In this document: in pieces, positions 35,501 to 46,571 of the stretch
Layout of the letters: every line of letters starts with the position of its first letter
Numbering within the stretch: position 1 is the first letter of the stretch
From: Jacaranda mimosifolia
Lineage: Eukaryota; Streptophyta; Magnoliopsida; Lamiales; Bignoniaceae
NCBI GenBank assembly: GCA_018894105.1
Contig: CM032127.1
Coordinates: forward strand, 5,797,001 to 5,861,000
DNA length: 64,000 nucleotides
Direction of reading: 5' to 3'
Notes under the pieces: generated by a model
Told to the model about the DNA's origin: nothing
Seen by the model: the letters and a program-made list of their open reading frames with translations, nothing else
Database searches by the model: none
Program-made: the position numbers and the translations under genes

Positions 35501-37086
35501 ATGGAAATCTTCTCACCTGTCATTGTTGTATTTTTGGCCATCTTGACATGGTTTCATTTCTTCAAGCGCCGACCGGAAGCAGCCAGGCTTCCGCCGGGGC
35601 CTAAACCTTTTCCGATCATCGGAAACATTCTTCAAATTGACGCCCAAAAACCCCACCAATCACTCGCCGATCTCTCCAAAACTTACGGTCCTATAATGTC
35701 TCTCCAGCTTGGTAGCATATACACCATTGTTATTTCCTCACCTGAAATAGCCAAAGAAATAATGCAAAAACACGACCTGGTTTTTTCTAGCCGGATCATC
35801 CCAGCCGCGGTGCATGTATATGACCACCACAAGATTTCAATGGCCTTTTTGCCCGTCGGGGACGTATGGCGAAAAATTCGTAAACTAAGCAAAGATCAAA
35901 TGTTTTCGACTCAACGGCTGGAAGCCAGCCAGAGCCTTCGCCAAGAGAAGTTGCAGAAACTGTTTGAGTATGTGCAGAAATGTAGCGACGGCAGCCTTGT
36001 GGTGGATATTGGCGAAGCTGCCTTCGTAACCGTGGTTAATCTCATGTCGGCCACACTGTTTTCGACTGAATTTACTACTTTTGATTCCGATGCCACTGGG
36101 GATTCCAAATTTAGGGAGATTTTTACGGGGCTGGTGAATATTGTTGGAGTTCCTAATATTGCTGATTTCTTCCCAATCCTTCGGCCGATTGACCCACAAC
36201 GCATTCAGCGCAAGTCCGAGTATTACTTCGGAAAAGTGCTTGACTTCGTTGGGGATTTAATCGATCAAAGGCTGAAATCAAGAGGCAAAACTCCCCCTCC
36301 TCCAAGGAAAAATGATTTGCTGGAAACGCTTCTTGATGTCAGCCACGGAAGTGAGTACGATTTCACCATCAACGAAATGAAACATGTACTTCTGGTGGGC
36401 AAATTCTCTTGTGGACTTAGACTATCTAATTCCTTACAATAAATAAATGAATGAAAGTGTTTTCTAATTGTACTTTATGTCAGGACTTATTTGTTGCGGC
36501 ATCGCATACAACTGCAAGCACAACGGAATGGATCATGACGGAATTACTACTCAATCCCAATAAATTGTCAAAGGCCCAGCAGGAGATTAGGGCTGTTGTT
36601 GGAGAGAAGAATCAAATCCAAGAATCAGACATTTCAAACCTTCCATACTTTCAAGCTATCCTTAAAGAAGTTTTCAGATATCACCCACCCGCTCCTCTGT
36701 TAATTCCTCGAAAGTCAGAGCAAGATGCTGAAGTCTGTGGATATTGTGTCCCCAAAGGCTCGCAAATAATCGTTAACGTGTGGGCTATGGGCAGAGATCC
36801 TAACCTATGGCCGAATCCACATCCTTTTCAGCCTGAAAGATTTTTAGATAAAAAAATTGATTTCAAGGGCCAAGATTTCGAGCTTATTCCATTTGGGTCA
36901 GGAAGAAGAATGTGCCCAGGTTTTCCATTGGCAAATCGGATGTTACCTATGACAGTGGCAACTTTAATTCGTAACTTTAATTGGAAACTTGAACCAGGGG
37001 TGGACCCAGAACGCGTGAGAGAAGAAATATATGGGATAGCGCTACGGAGGGCACTTCCCCTCAAGGCTATTCCAGTCAAGCTGTGA
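35501..37086 (+). CDS. Cytochrome P450, CYP76 family (CYP76AH-like), two exons
   Basis: An ER-anchored haem monooxygenase. Exon 1 is 35501-36394, the intron is 36395-36483 (GT...AG, 89 bp, phase 0) and exon 2 is 36484-37086, giving 498 residues, normal for the family. Visible features: hydrophobic anchor (1-21), basic and Pro-rich hinge ([13 protein letters not shown]), C-helix WxxxR (W123, R127), I-helix AASHTT (303-308), ExxR (E360, R363), PERF (415-418) and haem loop [10 protein letters not shown] with ligand C442. Phrases such as 'HDKISM'-type C-helix sequence, '[15 protein letters not shown]' and '[17 protein letters not shown]' resemble CYP76AH enzymes of Lamiales, which oxidise abietane diterpenes. 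Other CYP76 members act on monoterpenols, so the substrate is not assigned. The acidic I-helix residue is replaced by His306. No lesion is seen, and the intron position is the one usual for CYP76. Confidence 0.9.
36395..36483 (+). other. Intron of the P450 gene
   Basis: Donor GTGGGC follows codon 298 (Leu) and acceptor TGTCAG precedes codon 299 (Asp of DLFVAAS). Removal joins the two open frames in phase 0. This is the conserved single intron position in front of the I-helix in CYP76 genes. Without splicing, exon 1 would read into an in-frame stop at about 36440. Confidence 0.85.
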
Positions 37087-37171
37087 TTGTGGAACGTGCA
37101 TAATTAATGAATAATGATCATCTTCTCACAATTATATATATATATATATATATAAATATGGCGTAACATAA

Positions 37172-37177
37172 AATAAA
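37172..37177 (+). terminator. Candidate polyadenylation signal of the P450 gene
   Basis: AATAAA, 86 bases after the stop codon, following a (TA)n stretch at 37133-37153. This is a motif-only call. Confidence 0.4.
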
Positions 37178-37179
37178 GA

Positions 37180-37821
37180 GGTTGATTTATCACCAGACTA
37201 GTATCTTATGCTGCTATGCATTTCAAGTAGAGTATTTGTTGGATATGATTACGTGTACTGTTTGTCTAGTTCTCAGATATTATATATAATTTTATTGTGC
37301 ATTCCGAATTTATTTCCTCGTCTTTTTTTATCGCCATATCATATGTATCTACATTGTGTGTACCGACTGTAATGTACCGACTGTGATTATGATTATTTGA
37401 ATGTTCCAAGAATAACGGTTTTGGCACAGAAAATACGAGCATGGAACAATTGAGTATCACCAAAAATTAATGCAGAGGTTAGAAAACGTCACGTACTATA
37501 TTTCTCCCAAACACACTACCTGTGTATAGAGTTTTGGTTAATAAACTAATTATTACTCTGATCAAAAGAAAATATTCTTGTCAGGCCTTTGTTTGATATT
37601 GTTTAATTTTTTCGAAATATTTCCTAACTAGGAAAACAATATCAAATGTGATAGTGCATTCCCAAACACTACCGAGAGACTAGGGAATCCATTTGAAAAA
37701 ATTGTTATGAAATTAATTTTGTAGCTATAGTTACAAATTTTTGTAGCAAATGTAGTTTTTTAAAATATAAGCAGCAAAAGTTATTAGCTATTAGCCATGT
37801 TGGTTGCAAGTGAAATAGATT
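37180..37821. other. Spacer downstream of the P450
   Basis: No ORF or repeat recognised beyond short AT tracts. Confidence 0.4.
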
Positions 37822-38011
37822 TGTCAAGCCCCTGGCCTACGAGCCAGTTGGATGCGAGAATCGCCTTCAAATCCACCGAGTGCATTCTAAAATTGGGCTA
37901 TGGTCAACTTGCCGAAAAGAGATATCCAATGGATGTACATGAGTTCTTTGGTCAAAGCTTATATATTAGTCACTCTTTCAGTGTTTAGTTCATGTGTGAT
38001 GGGGTATTACA
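37822..38011 (-). repeat. TRIM terminal repeat, left (3' LTR)
   Basis: 190 bp, from TGTCAAGCCCC to GGGGTATTACA on the plus strand. Homologous to 38241-38430 over its full length. Confidence 0.8.
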
Positions 38012-38240
38012 ATCACTCCTTTTTCAGAACATGACGTCTTTGTCATGGTGTGACATTGATCCAAGATCAATCACTAAGCATTGGGATTCTAGAGGTGGCT
38101 CCTACAGGATCAAAAGGTAGCTCTTGTGTGTGTAGCACTCTGTCATGTAGGTTCAATAGGTGGCTCCCACACATGTAGCACTTTGCCTTGTATAGCACAT
38201 AGCTCTCAATATTCCGGATGGTGATGGCTCTGATAGCATT

Positions 38241-38430
38241 TGCCATGCCCCGGGCCCGCGAGCCCGTTGGACGCAAGAATTGCCTCTAAACCCATTGAGG
38301 GCATCTTAGAATTAGGCTATAATCAATTTGCCCAAAAGGGATATCCAATGGATGCACATGAGTTCTTTGACCAAAGCTTATATATTTGTCACTCTTTCAA
38401 TATTTAGTCCATGTATGATGGGGTATCACA
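38241..38430 (-). repeat. TRIM terminal repeat, right (5' LTR)
   Basis: 190 bp, from TGCCATGCCCC to GGGGTATCACA on the plus strand. The primer-binding-like site abuts its left edge. Confidence 0.8.
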
Positions 38431-38845
38431 GACTATTTATGCATTATTGTAGAAAATTGTTATATATATATATATATAATCATCAGCTCTAAGAATTGGT
38501 CATAACAAGGGTTAGCTATGAGAGCATTTGTTTTGCATTTGACCATGATAATTTTCGTAGTTAAATCTACGAATTTTTAGCATCAATTATGGATTAATGG
38601 TGGTTGATGTCATAATTTGTTGTATTGGAGGCTACGTACTCCAAAATACAATAAACTATCCCTAAAATCCATCACTTCATCAACCTTAATCGCATTCCCC
38701 AGTAGAAAACAATCATTATATATATATATATCAAGTCACAACTATATATATAAATATATATATATGAAAAGATACAGTTTCACTCCACTAGCCCAATAAA
38801 ATTTTGGGTAAATTGCAAAAATAGGACCGTAAATAAAGCCATTTT

Positions 38846-39705
38846 GCAAAAGAGGACCAAAATAAAAGTCATGGCAAAACTAGGACTGTAACTATAACAA
38901 AAAAAAAAAAAGGATAATGCTCGTCGGAAAGCACAGTCAGCTCACCGAAAAACACAGTCAACGTCGGAATATTCTTGCGTGGCGTTTGACTAACACAAGT
39001 TTGTGCTTCGTCATATGCCACATATACTTTGACAAAGAAAAAATTGCAAAATAGGATCATAAGTAAGGCCATTTCATGAAAAAGGGCCATAATTAAGGAG
39101 CAACATAAAAGATAACCAATCTTAAGAAGGACATTAAGGAGCAGCATAAAAGATAACAACAGAACACAAAAATATTGAGTAGCAAAAAGTCGGACAAAAA
39201 TTGATGAGATTAGAATGCTATGAAATTTTCCCGATTCATAAGAAATGATTACTGATACAAAATCAAATGAAAACTTACAAAGCTAGAATGCTGTAGAATT
39301 CAATCAATTTATCCAAAAATGACTAATGATGCACAATCAAATAAATTGACGAACTTGCATCATGTGAAAATTGACAATATTACTCCTCATTTCAGTTTTA
39401 TGTGTTATCTTTTTTCCTACTCCTTAAGTTTGGTTTTCTTTTTTGCTGCTCCTTAATTATGGTCCTCGTTTGCAAAATGGCCATACTTATTATCCTATTT
39501 CTGCAATTTTTTCTTTATCAGAATGCACATGGAATATGACAAGACATGAAGTTATGCCAGCCGAGCACCACACAAGCATATTCCAGCGTTGATTGTGCTT
39601 TCCGGTAAGCTGATTGTGATTTATGACGTGCCTTGTCCTTTTTTTTTTATTTTTTTATAGTTATGGTCCTAATTTTGCCACGACTGTATTTCGGTCCTCT
39701 TTTGC
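38846..39705. mobile_element. Long terminal-inverted-repeat element
   Basis: The arms 38846-39160 and 39402-39705 are inverted copies over about 300 bp, from GCAAAAGAGGACC at the left edge to GGTCCTCTTTTGC at the right. The middle (39161-39401) has no gene. No transposase is present, so it is non-autonomous. Long arms of this kind occur in MULE-like and foldback elements. No target duplication was established. Confidence 0.7.
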
Positions 39706-40439
39706 CACCTCCATTCATTGAGTTTTAAGTTAATGGCTAAGTTAGCAACTACAAATATTATTAGTTTAAGATCGTACATGATGGAGCTATAAATTAATTT
39801 TATATTGAAGGTTATTTAACTTGATATTTTAGTTGCCATAATTGTAAGACATATATCAAACCTTTTTAGTATGTGAAAAGGCATTAGAAGTGGACAAAGC
39901 ATGTACGAAAGATTAGGTTTTTTTAAAGAAAATTAGTAATATGATATAACTCTAACTTTCTCATTATAATGAAGGAAAGTTCAATTTCACGATCCATGTC
40001 TTACTTAAGCTAATTCAATAACTTGAGCATTTGATCCTAGAGCACAGTAATAGATTTAGTAATATAGTATAGTTTTAGAGCTTATATTTACATGGTAGAA
40101 TTGTCAAAAGTAAGTTTAATTTTGTAATAGTTTGCTCGAACTATTTAATTTATTTAAAAGTTATTTCTAAAGTTATGATTAAATGCATAACTTGTATAGG
40201 TCCATAACTAGTATACGGGGTTACAATAGCAAAATCTATGAACCCACTTGATGGGGTTGTAGTTAAGGCTCCCCTACACGTAATGATACTAGTGTTTGAA
40301 CCCTAATTAAGGCCTTCCTACGAATAATAATAGTAGTATCTAAGCACACTCCATGAAGTTGTAGTTAAAAACTAGATCAAGATAGCCGATTAAAATTCTA
40401 AAAGTTCACAAGTATGGATAAGTAAATGAATTGTGATAA
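39706..40439. other. Spacer, no gene
   Basis: AT-rich, without recognisable coding or RNA features. Confidence 0.4.
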
Positions 40440-40720
40440 ATTATATATTTTTATTGTTTCCCAAAAGTATTGAAAATATGTTTTTGGAAATATTTTAATA
40501 TGTATGATGATCTTCTAATTGTTGGTAAGATTTACAAATTGATCTTATAAGTATGATGATCTTCTAATTGTCTCTAAAAATGTACTTTTGAAAACATTAT
40601 GATGAGTATGAACTTTTTGATTGTAATCTGATTCAATGTTCTAAAATTTCTTAAAGTATATTTTTGAAAATATCCTGATAAATATAATTTTCTCTCTGAC
40701 AATTTTGGCTGATTTGAAGT
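40440..40720. repeat. Degenerate tandem repeats
   Basis: Units built around GTATGATGATCTTCTAATTG (about 40501 and 40552) and around a TTTTTGAAAATAT word recur two to four times with mutations. Low-copy and of no recognised origin. Confidence 0.35.
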
Positions 40721-40853
40721 CCAAAAAGTTCTTTATCACATGGTATATGTAGTCCTTTGAAATTGTTTTACAGATTGAAAGTTGATCATTATGTTCTATT
40801 AGGAAAAAAAAAAAAGCTTGATTTTTTCTTATGTCTTTTATTGTGCATCATTA

Positions 40854-40863
40854 CACACACGCG

Positions 40864-40895
<32 letters not shown>
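40854..40895. repeat. Compound microsatellite (AC)n(GC)n(AT)n
   Basis: A run of ACACAC, then GCGCGC, then about 14 AT dinucleotides. Confidence 0.9.
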
Positions 40896-41333
40896 ACTTG
40901 TTCAAATTCAGTACATGGTCAAGAAACTATTTAATGGGTATGTATCACTCACACTGATTTATAACTATTATTGTAGAAAACTTAGTTGAGAACAAAGACG
41001 ATGATCAATTTTGCTATTGTTGAGGAGACATTAAGATGTTTTTTAGTTTCAATTAAAGTTTGAGTTATTACTTAGAGATATTTGTTTAATATTTAAGACA
41101 ACTTTATAAGGATTGTAATAGTAAGGACTAATTTTTAAATGTAGGTGCCTGACTCTTATGTTTAAGAATTTGAATTATTTTCCAATGCAATATTTTTGAA
41201 GTTTCTTGAATTTGGGGCATGACACTTGGAAACAAACATAAACTAAAACTTTAGCAGTTAAATGGTTCAACTACTTGTTGTTCTCTTTCTTACTTTCTTA
41301 AATCTCACCATTCAGATGTTTCGCTATTCCTTG

Positions 41334-41337
<4 letters not shown>

Positions 41338-41425
<88 letters not shown>
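41338..41425. repeat. Compound microsatellite (GT)n(GA)n
   Basis: About 24 GT repeats followed by about 19 GA repeats. The apparent ORF across it (Cys-Val then Arg-Glu repeats) is an artefact. Confidence 0.95.
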
Positions 41426-41429
<4 letters not shown>

Positions 41430-41454
41430 ATTAGACTAGATTTGATAAGAGGGT

Positions 41455-41820
41455 ATTTCATTGAGCTTATAATAAGCTCCTAAAAATATTTTATAAAATA
41501 TTTCAAAGTTACACAAGTATTTGATAAAATTTTAAAAGAAAAATGAGCTGTCAAACTCCTAAAATAAAATTGTGGATCTTATAACATCTTTTGAAAAAAA
41601 GTGTGGAGCTTTTGACTCATTTTTAAGATTTTCATACATTTCTTTAAATTCACCCATATTAATTATGAAGTTGTTATTAACTAGCATATTACAAATTCTA
41701 AAATTTTATTTTTATCTAAACATTTTAAGAGCTTATACTTAAAATAAGATATTACATTTTATGAGTTAACATCTTATAAGATATATCAGGCTATAAGATC
41801 TTTTAAATAAATTTAACATT
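41455..41820. repeat. 'CTTATAAGAT'-type MITE remnant, copy 1
   Basis: Short AT-rich words (GAGCTTATAATAAGCTC, ATCTTATAAGATAT, CTATAAGATCTTTTAAATAA) in both orientations near the two ends, shared with 47658-48225 and 50515-50645. Boundaries are approximate. Confidence 0.35.
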
Positions 41821-42111
41821 CTCTAAGTTACAAAATAATTCTTCTTCCTCTCTCTCTCTCTGCCTTTTTTTCTCCCCTCTAGAAAGTTTAGAAAATTTTA
41901 ATATCTTGTTTTAAAAACTTATAAACTCTTCTCTTAAAAGTTTTATGACAACACTTTATGATATCTCATAGGGAGGTTATGAGAGTATTGAGATTCTCCC
42001 TTTTTTTTAAAAAAAAAAAAAATACTTTTTTATGAATGAAAAGGCAAGAGAAGGAGACCATACTCCATAGTTGAAGCCCTCTCGGCAGTGTTGATTTTGG
42101 TTTAGCAATAA

Positions 42112-42116
42112 CTGTA
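42112..42116. repeat. Target-site duplication, left copy
   Basis: CTGTA, identical to 46984-46988 on the other side of the Copia element. Confidence 0.9.
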
Positions 42117-42528
42117 TGTTGAAACCCAGGAGGATCTATTGCGGAAACAATGAAATAATAGCAAAGTAATTCAATGTAAAGTGACAACAAGATTTAACGT
42201 GGTTCGGCGATGTGCCTAATCCACCCGACAAAGAAAAGGAATTTTATTGATCTCAAATCAAAGTGCAAGTACAAACTTGAATCCCACAAATCTCACGAAA
42301 TCACCTAACACCCTCATTCTAAACTCCGTCTTGAGAGAATTACTCAAAAGCAGTAAAGAAGCCCTTGTGTTATGTTCGTGATCTTTTCTTCGAAAGAAAC
42401 AACTAATATTTATAGTCAAAAAGACTACTTTACCTAGGACTAGAAAACCCAATAAAAGAAGGAGTCCTAATTCTAGTCAAACTTGATCTCCTTGTCAAAC
42501 TTACCTCAATTTCAAGGTAAAATCAACA
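42117..42528 (-). repeat. 3' LTR of the complete Copia element
   Basis: 412 bp, TGTTGAAACCC to AAATCAACA on the plus strand. About seven differences from 46572-46983. Confidence 0.93.
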
Positions 42529-42590
42529 ATTCTCCACCTTGATTTGAAATTTCCATTCATCTTCTTTGTCCCTGCCCCCAATAGGGCCTC

Positions 42591-45500
42591 TTATCTGAGT
42601 CTGCAAATATTAATCAAATCCAAGCAATGCTCGAATTTGATTCCTGGAACAGCTTTAGTCAACATGTCTGCCGGATTATCCTTAGTCCCAACTTTGTCAA
42701 CCAACATGACTCCTTGGGACACTATATCCCGAACAAAGTGATACCTTACATCTATGTGTTTTGTTCTCTCATGAAATGCTTGATTTTTTGACAAGTGTAT
42801 GGCACTCTGACTGTCACAAAATACCTTAGTGATCTCAGAAGTCATACCCATATCATCGATAAGCCCCTTTAGCCAAATGCCTTCTTTAACGCCTTCAGCC
42901 AACGCCATGTACTCAGCTTCTGTTGTGGACAATGCAACTGATGACTGCAAAGTCGCCTTCCAGCTAACCGTACAACTTGATACACAAAACACATAGCCCG
43001 CATGGACCTTCTGCTGTCCAAATCTCCTGCATAGTTTGTATCCACATATCCAATAATTCTTGTAGTAGAATTCGATTGACTATACCTCAAACATCTGCCT
43101 GCAGAGCCTCTCAAATACCTCATGATCCATTTCACAGCCAGCCAATGAGTCTTTCCTGGCTTGTGCATATACCTACTCACAACACTGACTACATGTGAAA
43201 TGTCTGGCCTAGTGCACACCATGGCATACATCAAGCTACCCACTACACTAGCATATGGCACATTTGACATGTGCTCCACCTCCTCCTCAGTACTCGGTGA
43301 TAGATCTGATGAGAGCCTGAAATGAGCTGCAAGTGGCGTACTTACTGGCTTGGACTTATTCATCCCAAATCGCTCAAGTACTTTCTCAATGTAATGCTGT
43401 TGAGACAAGTACAACAATCCTGCTTGTCTATCCCGGATGATCTCCATGCCCAAAATCTTCTTTGCACTGCCCAAATCCTTCATCTCAAATTCTTCACTTA
43501 ACTGAGCTTTTAATTGGTTGATCTCAGATATGTTTCTAGAGGCAATCAACATATCATCAACGTACAACAGCAAATATACGAGAAGGCTATCACTACAAAT
43601 TTTGTAATATACACAACAATCAAATTTATTTCTAGTATATCCTATCTTGGTAATAAAAGCATCAAACCTTTTATACCACTGCCTGGGAGACTGCTTCAAG
43701 CCATATAATGATCTCTTCAAAAGACATGCTTGATTTTGTTTCCCGGGAATAACGAATCCTTCTGGTTGACTCATGTAGATTTGTTCCTCCAACTCACCAT
43801 GTAAAAACGCTGTTTTCACATCCATATGCTCTAATTCCATATCAAACAGAGCAACCATGGCAAGTAAAACACGAATGGAAGTATGTTTTACAACTGGGGA
43901 GAATACTTCATGAAAGTTAACTCCCTCTCTCTGAGTAAAACCCTTAGCAACCAATCGCGCCTTGTATCTAGTATCTTCAACACCAGGAATTCCTTCTTTC
44001 TTCTTGTAGATCCATTTGCAACCTACAATTTTCTGCCCTTTGGGTACATCAACCAGTTCCCATGTGCTATTCTTGTGTAGAGACTCCATCTCTTCACTCA
44101 TAGCTGCAATCCATTTATCAGAATCTGGCCTGGATATTGCCTCTTTGTATGAGACTGGATCATCTCCTATAAACTCCTCAGCTGAACTCAAAGCATAAGC
44201 TACCAGATCTGAGTAAGCAAACCGCTGTGGTGGTTTGATTTGCCTCCTCTCCCTATCGCGAGCCAAGCGATAATTTTGTAGTGGTTCATTTTCCTGCTGT
44301 TGATTAGGTGGTAATGTGCTATCACCAGCTTCATCTACCACATTCTGTTTCCCCTTTGAAACTTGTGGAGGATCAATATGAATCTCCACCTTCTCCTTAA
44401 CGCCCTGTTGACCGCTTTTCTGCTGCTCTACCTTTTTCATCATTGCAGACTCATCGAATGTCACGTCCCTGCTGATAATCATCTTGGAGCCCTTGTCATC
44501 ATTACACCGCAAACGATAACCTTTGACTCCATCTGCATAGCCTAGAAATATGCACTTCCTAGCCCTTGGCTCAAGCTTCCCATCCCGGACATGAGCATAG
44601 GCTGGACACCCAAATACTCTCAGATTTGAATAATCAGCAGGAGACCCAGACCAAACTTCCATTGGTGTCTTGCAATCCAAAGCGGTTGATGGTGACCTAT
44701 TCACCAAATAACAAGTAGTGTTAATTGCTTCTGCCCAAAAATCCTTGGACAATCCGGCGTTAAAGAGCATGCATCTAGCTCTTTCCAAGATAGTCCTGTT
44801 CATCCGTTCTGCAACTCCATTCTGCTGTGGTGTATGTACAACTGTGCGATGCCTCACAATTCCTTCCTTCTCACAGAATTCCTGAAATTCCTTGTTGCAG
44901 AACTCCAATCCATTGTCAGTCCTCAAGCGCTTGATTTCCTTTCCTGTCTGCTTCTCAATTAAGGTCTTTCATTGCTTGAAGTTGACAAACACCTCATCCT
45001 TATGCTTCAGCAGGTACACCCATACTCTACGTGAGAAATCATCTATGAATGTCAGCATGTACCTTGCACCTCCCTTTGAAGGAACCTGAGAAGGCCCCCA
45101 AAGATCTGAGTGAATGTAATCCAAGGTACCTTTGGTCCTATGAACTGCAGTACCGAATTTCACCCTATGTTGCTTGCCCAGCACACACTGCTCGCAGAAA
45201 TCCAGTTCACCAGTCTTCTCTCCGCAAAGCAAACCTCGTTTGCTCAATTCTGACATCCCCCTCTCACTCATATGCCCAAGCCGCATATGCCAGAGTCTCG
45301 TAGTATCATTGATTGATGAAGAAACCGCTGCAGTACCAGAAACCGTATTTCCCTGCAATATGTAAAGGCCGTTCCGCTTTTCTCCCTTCATGATAAGCAG
45401 TGCACCTTTGGAAACCCGCAGAACTCCATCTCGAGCTCTGTACTCACAACCATTCTTGTCCAGAGTACCTAGCGATATCAGGTTTTTCTTCAAATCTGGA

Positions 45501-46543
45501 ACATGACGCACATCTGTTAGGGTCCTTACTATCCCATCATGCATTCTAATACAAATTGAGCCAATTCCTACAACCCTGCAAGAAGCATCGTTTCCCATAA
45601 GCACCTTACCACCATCAAGTTTTTGGTATATGGTAAACCAATCTTCTCTTGGGCACATGTGGTAGGAGCAGCCACTATCCAAAATCCATTCAGAGTTTAG
45701 TAAAGTTTCAGCAACGTTGAGAACAAGCCCACCATCAGACTCATCCTCAACAATTCCTGCGACATCATCCCGCTTCTGATCAGAAGTTTCACCTGCATCC
45801 TTCGCCTTTCCTCGTTCTGGACAATTCCGTCTCCAATGCCCCGTTCCACCGCACCTAAAACATTTATCACCGTTTCTAGGCTTGGTTCGGGACTTCGATC
45901 GGCCTCTACTCCTTCCTCTTTCTCTTGGTCTCCCTCTTGCCACCAATCCTTCCCCACTTTCACCATCGTTGCTGCCCAAGACATGTTTTCTCAACTCGTT
46001 GGAATTCAATGAGGCCTTCACATCCTCCATTGAAATCGTATCTCTCCCATACAACAAAGTAGTAACCAAGTGCTCAAAAGATTTTGGCAGGGAACACAAG
46101 AGAATTAAAGCTTGATCTTCATCATCAATTTTAACATCGATACTAGCGAGATCTAGAATCACCTTATTGAAAAAATCAATATATTGAGTAATAGATGTAC
46201 CTTCCTTCATTCTCAATGTATATAGTCGCTGTTTCAAATACAACCTATTTGTCAGGGACTTCGTCATATATAGACTCTCCATCTTCTTCCATAAATCCGC
46301 TGGCGTACTTTCCATGGCGACCTCTCTCAGTACGTTATCCGCCAATGATAACACCAGAGTACCGTAAGCCTTCGCCATGAACTAATCCTTCTCCTCGTCC
46401 TTCAGCGTTTCCGGCAAGAAATCTCTACCCTTTAACGCTCTCTGTAATCCTTGTTGACATAGGAGGGCGTGAACCTTCATCTTCCACAGCCCAAAGTCAT
46501 TCTTCCCATCGAATTTCTCTACCTCGTACTTCATTCCTGACAT
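42591..46543 (-). pseudogene. gag-pol: Copia gag-pol polyprotein, recently disabled
   Basis: Starts MSGMKYEVEKFDGKNDF just after the primer-binding site and would be about 1,300 codons. Order: UBN2-type Gag; CCHC knuckle 'CFRCGGTGHWRRNC' (about 45860); protease 'ILDSGCSYHM' (about 45680); integrase with 'LWHMRLGH', 'FCEQCVLGK', 'HSDLWG' and 'PQQNGVAERMNRT'; RT with 'YVDDMLIASRN'; RNase H with 'YVDTNYAGDLDSRRS' and 'KDNPADMLTKAVPG'. Catalytic motifs are intact. There are three lesions: Glu codon to TAG at 46384-46382 (in Gag), Trp codon to TGA at 44973-44969 (in integrase) and a one-base deletion near 42999 (in RNase H). In the relatives at 51668 and 28660 the corresponding positions are intact. 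Confidence 0.92.
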
Positions 46544-46556
46544 CTGATCCAACCTA

Positions 46557-46571
46557 GCTCCGATACCAGTT
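46557..46571 (-). other. Primer-binding site, initiator-Met tRNA type
   Basis: The minus strand reads AACTGGTATCGGAGC directly after the LTR, one change from TGGTATCAGAGC. Confidence 0.8.

Larger units (their letters stand above)
37822..38430 (-). mobile_element. TRIM (terminal-repeat retrotransposon in miniature)
   Basis: Two direct repeats of 190 bp each (37822-38011 and 38241-38430) flank a 229-bp internal region with no coding capacity. On the minus strand each repeat starts TGTRATACCCC. The right repeat ends GGCATGGCA and is followed by AATGCTATCAGAGCC, one change from the initiator-Met primer-binding site TGGTATCAGAGCC. Before the left repeat (minus strand) lies a purine tract AAAAAGGAGTGAT. 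These are the parts of a TRIM. The repeats have diverged noticeably (about 15-20 percent by eye), so it is not recent. No target duplication could be confirmed. Confidence 0.8.

Noticed and set aside
35683..36204. Minus-strand ORFs opposite P450 exon 1
   Set aside because: They are shadows of the strongly supported plus-strand exon.
36421..36483. Reading the P450 as two separate or broken genes because a stop follows the first frame
   Set aside because: Removing a GT...AG intron at the conserved CYP76 position joins both halves in frame with normal total length.
41262..41483. ORF with Cys-Val and Arg-Glu repeats
   Set aside because: It is the translation of the (GT)n(GA)n microsatellite.
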